Source of the DNA: Caulobacter sp031457805
GTDB taxonomy: Bacteria > Pseudomonadota > Alphaproteobacteria > Caulobacterales > Caulobacteraceae
Direction of reading: 5' to 3'
Assembly: GCF_031457805.1 (NCBI RefSeq)
Contig: NZ_JAVDXI010000005.1
Coordinates: 329,808 to 393,807, forward strand
DNA: 64,000 nt
The notes beneath the pieces are model-generated. The model had not been told where the DNA came from. It did no database searches and saw only the letters and a list, made by a program, of their open reading frames with translations. The position numbers and the translations under genes were made by a program. The number at the start of each line of letters is the position of its first letter. Positions within the stretch are counted from its first letter, which is position 1. Shown in pieces: positions 58,832 to 64,000 of this stretch.

Positions 58832-59207
58832 TTTTCAGCTCCGAATCTACCAAACAAGCTCCTAAACCGATTGTCGTTAACGAGCTACCCCATCGAAGCC
58901 CATGCCTGTCTGGGTAAGGGTTCGTAATCACTGGTCCGCAGCCCTCTTATATCCCCCGGCGAAACGACCGCCGGGCGGGCCGAGTTGCTCTAGGACGGCG
59001 CTTCGCGCCGCCGCCCAGCCCCCCTCTCCCATGGGGAGAGGGTCGGGGTGAGGGGGGTACGGCGCCGGAAGGGCGGCAGGGCGGCAGACCACCTAACCCC
59101 TCTCCCGACCCCGGCTTTCGCCGGGGCCACCCTCTCCCGCTGGGAGAGGGAACCGGTCTGACGGGAAGGGGCGGACCAGCAGAACGTCCCCTCCGTCCGC
59201 GTCTCCC
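58832..59207. other. 376-bp gap upstream of the cassette with GC-rich palindromes
   Basis: The first 100 bp carry the cassette's promoter region in low-GC DNA. From about 59018 to 59160 there are stacked inverted repeats, CCCTCTCCC-AT-GGGGAGAGGG (59022-59042) and CCTCTCCC...GGGAGAGG with an inner CCCCGGC/GCCGGGG (59100-59150). They resemble the AGAGGG-type repeats at 43068-43286. The GC shift near 58950 marks the cassette edge. No gene was seen. Confidence 0.6.
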
Positions 59208-59573
59208 CTACCCCGCCGCCGTCGGCGTGCGGCGCCAGGCCCACAGGAACAGGGCGGCCAGGGTCAGGTCGATGCTGGCGAACACCAGGGTCGGGGCGAT
59301 GACGCGGCCCTGGGTCCACAGCCACCAGACCGGAACCCCGAAGGCCAGCTTCTCCAGCACGCCGGCCAGCATCAGCGGCCGGTAGCGCACCGGGTCGCTG
59401 GCGATGACCAGGAACATCACCTGGGCGGCCAGGGCGGTGCCGATGAAGCCGTAGAAGTGCTCGGGATGGGCCAGCAGCGGGGCCGGGGCCGCGACCTTGG
59501 CCTCCAGAAAATAGAGCGGCGTCAGGGCGATCAGCCCATAGATCGCCGCGATCCTGAAAATCCAGCGCGCCAT
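59208..59573 (-). CDS. small four-helix membrane protein
   Basis: A 121-residue protein with four hydrophobic helices (about 6-24, 42-60, 68-88 and 95-113). FRIAAIYGLIALTPLYFLE and HPEHFYGFIGTALAAQVMFLVIA are conserved-looking. I do not recognise a named family with certainty. It follows a DoxX-like gene by about 85 bp in the same direction and may be co-transcribed. Confidence 0.7.
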   Translation of the reverse strand: MARWIFRIAAIYGLIALTPLYFLEAKVAAPAPLLAHPEHFYGFIGTALAAQVMFLVIASDPVRYRPLMLAGVLEKLAFGVPVWWLWTQGRVIAPTLVFASIDLTLAALFLWAWRRTPTAAG

Positions 59574-59658
59574 GTCGGTTCGGCCCCTCCCGCCGTCTCT
59601 CTCTGTTGGGTCGGCAGGTTAGCGGCAAACGGCGCAGGGGCCAGGGGGGCCGCGCGCC

Positions 59659-60063
59659 TCAGCCGTCGAGGCGCGGGCTCCGCCGCACCGGGAACAGCGC
59701 CCGCAGCGCCGGGTCGCGCAGCCACAGGCCGCCCCACAGGAAGACACCCAGATACAGGCTAAACAGCGTGTGGCTGAACAGCGGGCTGCCGGCGCGGATC
59801 TGGGTCGCCATCGCCCCGCCCAGAAGGCCGGTGAACAGCACCGCGCCCAAGAGGCGCGTGGGCGGAACGAGGTAGAGCACGAGGCACGAAAGCTCGATCA
59901 GCCCGATCATCAGCGTATGGCGCGGGTCCCAGCCCAGGGCCTGCAGGGTGTTGGTCGCCGCCGGGTGATGCAGCAGCTTGGGCGCGATCGACGCCCCGGC
60001 GATGAACAGGGAAAAGGCGCTCGTCAGCATCCAGCCGGCCCAGGGGATGATCTTGTCGCGCAT
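59659..60063 (-). CDS. DoxX-like membrane protein
   Basis: A 134-residue protein with four hydrophobic helices. FIAGASIAPKLLHHPA, ALGWDPRHTLMIGLIELSCLVLYLVP and TRLLGAVLFTGLLGGAMATQIR follow the DoxX/DUF4267-like pattern. DoxX-family proteins are linked to quinone or sulfur metabolism, but the role here is unknown. Confidence 0.77.
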   Translation of the reverse strand: MRDKIIPWAGWMLTSAFSLFIAGASIAPKLLHHPAATNTLQALGWDPRHTLMIGLIELSCLVLYLVPPTRLLGAVLFTGLLGGAMATQIRAGSPLFSHTLFSLYLGVFLWGGLWLRDPALRALFPVRRSPRLDG

Positions 60064-60129
60064 GCGGTGGGTCTCTCCGTTTTGGCCAAGGACGGACGAC
60101 GCGGGCGAAAGCCGACAGGGGGCGCGCTC

Positions 60130-60254
60130 AAAAATCCCCCCCCAGCGGGGGAGGTGTCGGCTCGAAGAGACGACGGAGGGGGGAGAGGCGGGGTCGGCAG
60201 GACTTCCCCCTCCGTCCGCTGCGCGGACACCTCCCCCGCTGGGGGGAGGATTTT
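60130..60254. repeat. 125-bp palindromic element, copy A
   Basis: The ends AAATCC...CAGCGGGGGAGGTGTC and GACACCTCCCCCGCTG...GGATTT are inverted repeats. The centre contains GGCTCGAAGAGACGACGGAGGG and a matching CCCTCCGTCC. Nearly the same sequence recurs at 60817-60939 in the same orientation. Confidence 0.88.
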
Positions 60255-60816
60255 ACGGGGATTGGCGGGCTTGAACGCTCGGAATTGGCGGAACCGAAGC
60301 CAGCAAAATCAACCACTTCTAACTTTTACGCGCCAACTTATCCCCGGCGTCAAAACTCGCTCCATACTCAATGCATCCCCGTCGCGGGGGAGGGCGTTTG
60401 GATCCGGCCCAATACGGCGGCGGGGCTAGGTTGAGCGGGGCCGCGTTCGGCGCCCGGGAGGCTTTGTCTGGTCGTGCGGCTTACTCTTTAGGAGCGCGCA
60501 CGAGGGGCCGGGCCGCTTGGGATCACGTCGGAGGCGGAGCGACAGGGCGGTGATCGTACAAGCCGCCTATCGTGGATCGTCGGGCTGGACACGGATGTAG
60601 CCGCTCCAGTTGGTCCGCGCCCGTCCGGGGGCTCCTGGGGTCCCGAGCTGAAAGACGCTCACGCCCCCCATCCTCACGGGCAAGAACAACCTGGCGGAGC
60701 GGAAGCGCGAGCCGAAACGCAAAACACATTCACGGTCTCCGGGTTCGCCCGGCCGCTCCGTCGCCTCCCCAACACCTTCAGCGGTCACGCCGCGTGAAGC
60801 GGCGGACGCACGCCCC
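60255..60816. other. 562-bp segment between the paired palindromic elements, no gene recognised
   Basis: No ORF here has convincing gene properties, and no tRNA, RNase P, SRP, tmRNA or riboswitch signature was found. The sequence is mixed: a AT-richer part at about 60290-60370 and GC-rich stretches with several short inverted repeats. It could be remnant DNA or an unknown RNA. Confidence 0.4.
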
Positions 60817-60939
60817 AAATCCTCCCCCCAGCGGGGGAGGTGTCGGCTCGAAGAGACGACGGAGGGGGAAGAGGCCGGGTCAGCAGCACTTCCCCCCTCC
60901 CTCCGCTGCACGGACACCTCCCCCACTGGGGGGCGGATT
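60817..60939. repeat. 123-bp palindromic element, copy B
   Basis: Same terminal inverted repeats and same centre as the element at 60130-60254, with scattered substitutions and small length differences. The pair brackets an unexplained 562-bp segment. Confidence 0.88.
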
Positions 60940-60973
60940 GTTCACCCCGCCCTTCCCCATCGGAGGAAGGGCG

Positions 60974-61276
60974 ATGTTCAGGAGACACCCAACCATGCCC
61001 CAGTCAGCCCCACCCCGATCCCGCATCCGCGCCTTGCACGACCGCGTGCTCGGCAAGGGCCGGCGGCGACCGCGTCATGTACGTAGCAGCGACGCGATCT
61101 GGTTGGAGTTGATCGCCAGGACCCTGGCCATGCTGGACGTCGCCGAGCGCGAGATGCGCGCTGCGGCGCGGGACTATCCGCCTCAGGTGCTGGCCGAGTA
61201 CCTGGCCGGGGCGGCCGAAACGCGGCGCGAGCTGGAAAGCCAGCGCCGCGATATTCTGGACGGGATGGCCAGTTAG
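60974..61276 (+). CDS. small helical protein of unknown function
   Basis: A 100-residue basic, mainly helical protein: IRALHDRVLGKGRRRPRHVRS, then LELIARTLAMLDVAEREMRAAARDYPPQVLAEYLAGAAETRRELESQR. ATG 60974 is preceded by GGAGGAAGG at good distance; a second ATG at 60995 is possible. No family was recognised. It runs toward bioB on the other strand. Confidence 0.55.
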   Translation: MFRRHPTMPQSAPPRSRIRALHDRVLGKGRRRPRHVRSSDAIWLELIARTLAMLDVAEREMRAAARDYPPQVLAEYLAGAAETRRELESQRRDILDGMAS

Positions 61277-61279
61277 CCC

Positions 61280-62305
61280 CTACTCCGCCGCCACCATCGC
61301 GGCGTCGGCCTTGGCCTCGACCCGGACGGCGCCGCCCATGGGCTTCAAGTCGAGGTCCTGGAACAGGGCGCTGTCCTCGTCCTGGCCGGGCAGCGGGGTG
61401 GTCAGCAGCTTGCCGCCGACGAAGATCGAGTTGGCGCCGGCCATGAAGCACAGGGCCTGCAGCTCGCGACTCATGCCCTCGCGGCCGGCCGACAGGCGGA
61501 CCATGGATTTGGGGCAGACGATGCGGGCGACCGCGATGGTGCGGACGAACTCGATGGCGTCGATGGCCTTGCCTTCCGACAGGACCTTGTCGCCCAGCGG
61601 CGTGCCGCTGACCGGAACGAGGCCGTTGATCGGCAGGCTGTCGGGGTGGGCCGGCAGGGTGGCCAGCTGGTGCAGCAGGCCCGCGCGGTCGCGGCGCTGC
61701 TCGCCCATGCCGACGATGCCGCCGCAGCAGGTGCTCATGCCGGCGTCGCGCACATGGGCCAGGGTGTCGAGGCGCTCCTGATAGGTGCGCGTGGTCACCA
61801 CGTCCTTGTAGTAGTCGGGGCCGGTGTCGAGGTTGTGGTTGTAGTAGTCGAGGCCGGCGGCCTTCAGGGCTTTGGCCTGATCGGCGGTCAGCATGCCCAG
61901 CGTGGCGCAGGTCTCCAGGCCTAGGGCCTTCACCTCGCCGATCATCTCGGTCAGCTTGGGCAGATCGCGGTCCTTCAGCTCGCGCCAGGCCGCGCCCATG
62001 CAGAAGCGCTGGGCGCCGCCGTCGCGGGCCGCGCGAGCCTTGGCCACCACGTCGTCGGCGGCCATCAGCTTCTCGGCCTTCAGCCCCGTCTTGAAGTGGG
62101 CCGACTGGCTGCAATAGCCGCAGTTCTCGGCGCAGCCGCCGGTCTTGACCGACAAGAGCTGCGACAGCTGGATCTCGGAGGGATCGAAGTGCGCCCGGTG
62201 AACGTTGGCCGCCTGGAACATCAGCTCCATGAACGGCAGGGCGAACAGGGCCTCGACCTCAGCAAGCGTCCAGTCGTGGCGGGGGGAAGCATTGATCTGA
62301 CTCAT
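61280..62305 (-). CDS. bioB: biotin synthase
   Basis: A 341-residue radical-SAM enzyme that inserts sulfur into dethiobiotin. The [4Fe-4S] motif CAENCGYC has Cys58, Cys62 and Cys65; further family signatures are YYNHNLDTGPDYY, CCGGIVGMGE and ANSIFVGGKLLTTP. No other bio gene is adjacent, so biotin synthesis is scattered. It is divergent from the CYTH gene. Confidence 0.96.
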   Translation of the reverse strand: MSQINASPRHDWTLAEVEALFALPFMELMFQAANVHRAHFDPSEIQLSQLLSVKTGGCAENCGYCSQSAHFKTGLKAEKLMAADDVVAKARAARDGGAQRFCMGAAWRELKDRDLPKLTEMIGEVKALGLETCATLGMLTADQAKALKAAGLDYYNHNLDTGPDYYKDVVTTRTYQERLDTLAHVRDAGMSTCCGGIVGMGEQRRDRAGLLHQLATLPAHPDSLPINGLVPVSGTPLGDKVLSEGKAIDAIEFVRTIAVARIVCPKSMVRLSAGREGMSRELQALCFMAGANSIFVGGKLLTTPLPGQDEDSALFQDLDLKPMGGAVRVEAKADAAMVAAE

Positions 62306-62389
62306 GGCCGCGACGTTTGGACCGACACATGACGGTTGGCAAGAGTTCCGCTAGAGCAGTAGGCGACGGGTCGGGGAGACGCGCTTTTC

Positions 62390-63862
62390 ATGGATCGCGA
62401 GATCGAGCTGAAGTTCCTGATCCCGCCCGAGGCGGCCGAGGCGATCCTGGGCGCGCTGGACGGCGAGGGCGCGGTGCGCCAGCTCGACGCCACCTATTAC
62501 GACACCGCCGACCATGCGCTGCGCCGGGCGGGCTTTGGCCTGCGGGTGCGCGACGGCGAGGGCGGCCGCAAGCAGACTCTGAAATCGGCCTCGGCCGGCG
62601 GGGTGTTCTCGCGCGGCGAATGGGAAGAAAAGATCGCCGGGCCCGCGCCCGATCGCGACGCTCTGGCCCGCACGCCGGTGGGGGAGATGCTGGCCGAGGC
62701 GGCGCTCTCGCCGGTGTTCACCACGCGGGTCGAGCGGGTGATCCGCATGGTCCGTAACGGCGAGACGCTGATCGAGGTGGCGCTGGATCGCGGCCAGCTC
62801 AGCGCCGGCGAGCGCCACGCGACGGTGTGCGAGCTCGAGCTCGAACTGAAGTCGGGCGAGCCTGCGGCGCTGTTCGACCTGGCCCGCGCCCTGGCCCGCC
62901 ACGCGCCGCTGCGCCTGTCGCTGGTCAGCAAGGCCGAGCGCGGCTACGGCCTGGCGGCCGGCGAGGCGGCGGCGGTGCGCCGGCCGCCGCTGGCGCTGTC
63001 GCCGGACGCGAGCGTCGGCGAAGCCTTGCAGGCGATCGGCCAGGCGGGCCTCGCCCACCTCTGCGCCGCACTCGAGGCCCTGCGTGAGCGGCCCGAGCCG
63101 GAAAACGTCCACCAGGCCCGCATCGCCGCGCGCCGGCTGCGGGCCTTGCTGAAGATCTTCAAGCCCCTGTCGCGCGACCCCGCCGCCCGGGCGCTCAACG
63201 CCGAACTCGGCGAGCTGGCCGGCGAACTGGACACGGCTCGCGATCTCGACGTCTTCGTCGGCGAGGTCTGGGAGGCGACGACGGCGACCTTCGAGGGCCG
63301 AGACGCCTTCGACCGGGGCCTCAAGGCCGCCCGCGCCAACGCCTACCTGCGCATGGAGGCCGCCCTCGAAAGCCCCCGCGCGCGCGATGTGTTGCTGGAA
63401 GCCGCCGCCTGGCTCGAAGCCGGCGCCTGGACAAGCGATCCCGCCCTCGCCGCGCTTCGCGAACGCCCCGCAGCCGCCTTCGCGGCAAGCCGGCTCGATC
63501 GCCTGCGCCGCCGCGTGAAGAAGGCCGCCAAGCGCTTCGACGACCTCGACGCCCATGAGCGCCACCGGCTCCGCCTGAAGGGGAAGACTCTCCGCTACGC
63601 CGTCGAGGACCTTGCGGCGCTGTTCCCCGACCATCCGCGCCGCGCCGAACGCTTCCTCGCCGCCGCCAAGCGGGTGCAGGACACGCTGGGCGCGCTTAAC
63701 GACCGCTCGGTCCGTCAAAGCGTCGTGGACGCCGCCGCCCATGGCGACATCGCTCTCGCACACGATGCGGCGAGCGTTGTCCTGCAAGGCGATGAGATGA
63801 AGCCGCTACGCAGGGCTCACGAGGCGCTCGAAGACCTGGTCGAAGCAGAGACCTTCTGGTGA
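62390..63862 (+). CDS. CYTH and CHAD domain protein (triphosphatase-like)
   Basis: A 490-residue protein with an N-terminal CYTH domain (1-200; ExExK motif EIELKF, then RVRDGE and EVALDRG) and a C-terminal CHAD domain (about 215-480; VHQARIAARRLRALLKIF and HRLRLKGKTLRYAVEDL). CYTH domains hydrolyse triphosphates including inorganic tripolyphosphate; CHAD binds polyphosphate and targets granules. Function: probably polyphosphate-linked triphosphatase. Confidence 0.92.
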   Translation: MDREIELKFLIPPEAAEAILGALDGEGAVRQLDATYYDTADHALRRAGFGLRVRDGEGGRKQTLKSASAGGVFSRGEWEEKIAGPAPDRDALARTPVGEMLAEAALSPVFTTRVERVIRMVRNGETLIEVALDRGQLSAGERHATVCELELELKSGEPAALFDLARALARHAPLRLSLVSKAERGYGLAAGEAAAVRRPPLALSPDASVGEALQAIGQAGLAHLCAALEALRERPEPENVHQARIAARRLRALLKIFKPLSRDPAARALNAELGELAGELDTARDLDVFVGEVWEATTATFEGRDAFDRGLKAARANAYLRMEAALESPRARDVLLEAAAWLEAGAWTSDPALAALRERPAAAFAASRLDRLRRRVKKAAKRFDDLDAHERHRLRLKGKTLRYAVEDLAALFPDHPRRAERFLAAAKRVQDTLGALNDRSVRQSVVDAAAHGDIALAHDAASVVLQGDEMKPLRRAHEALEDLVEAETFW

Positions 63863-63880
63863 AGGCCAGAGAACGCAAAA

Positions 63881-63903
63881 AAGCCGCCTAACGGCGGCTT
63901 CTT
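63881..63903. terminator. bidirectional terminator between the CYTH gene and tRNA
   Basis: AAGCCGCC (63881-63888) pairs with GGCGGCTT (63893-63900) with a TAAC loop. The minus strand continues with a T-run (tRNA side) and the plus strand with CTTTAC, so it can serve both convergent units. Confidence 0.87.
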
Positions 63904-63916
63904 TACAATCAGACCT

Positions 63917-63993
<77 letters not shown>

Positions 63994-64000
63994 TCAGGGT

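Noticed and set aside
58716..58931. 71-aa ORF upstream of the low-GC cassette
   Set aside because: It overlaps the TIGR04255-like gene in another frame and lacks support; the DNA is better explained as promoter region.
60567..60926. 119-aa minus-strand ORF in the gene-poor region before bioB
   Set aside because: It spans part of the repeat element at 60817-60939 and looks like a chance reading frame; no family was recognised.

Overview
The window is chromosomal DNA of an alphaproteobacterium of the genus Caulobacter, most likely C. vibrioides/crescentus or a close relative. The base composition is GC-rich throughout except for one island. Several proteins carry Caulobacter signatures that can be counted in the translation: ChpT with its phospho-acceptor His at residue 33, PhyR with the receiver Asp at 192, PhyK with the H-box His at 371, and a 769-residue DivL with Tyr in place of the kinase His. 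Gene order around chpT, phyK-sigT-nepR/phyR and divL also fits what I remember of C. crescentus.

Layout. 1-9 kb: the N-terminal part of a chemoreceptor, DNA maintenance genes (polA, recQ, SOS-controlled mmcB), an EamA exporter, cysQ and a DUF3553 gene. 9-16 kb: signalling, with chpT (CckA-to-CtrA/CpdR phosphotransfer), an orphan cheY-cheR pair, a sulfotransferase-like gene, and the general stress response locus. That locus is the nepR-sigT-phyK operon facing phyR, with EcfG-type promoters in front of nepR, phyR and a small entericidin-like lipoprotein gene. 16-23 kb: a lipocalin, a ferritin-like diiron protein and a sirtuin that share a FixK/FNR-type box, small Zn-protein genes, and divL.

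23-34 kb: asd preceded by a probable leaderless, threonine-rich leader peptide and alternative RNA hairpins, then membrane and envelope genes, nrdA with NrdR-like boxes, and an OmpA protein with 31 consecutive prolines. 34-43 kb: a TetR-HlyD-ABC export operon with 4-nt gene overlaps, a methyltransferase, and two CPA2 antiporters around a small XRE regulator. 43-48 kb: MaoC hydratase, then a copper cluster (DUF2946, TonB receptor, PCuAC chaperone, SCO). 48-57 kb: an M13 peptidase, an SbtA-like permease divergent from a LysR regulator, an AT-rich gap with repeated TTGAC/GTCAA motifs, and the hisS-hisZ-hisG operon.

57-59 kb is the one clearly foreign-looking segment: three tightly packed minus-strand genes of low GC (a TIGR04255-like protein and two unrecognised proteins) between housekeeping genes. 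59-64 kb: two small membrane proteins, a 900-bp gene-poor stretch with paired palindromic repeats, bioB, a CYTH/CHAD protein and an initiator tRNA with unusual identity bases.

The best candidates for undescribed biology are the low-GC three-gene cassette (57095-58831), the asd leader (22901-23052), and the repeated TTTGAC-N6-GTCAAA palindromes in the lysR/hisG gap.
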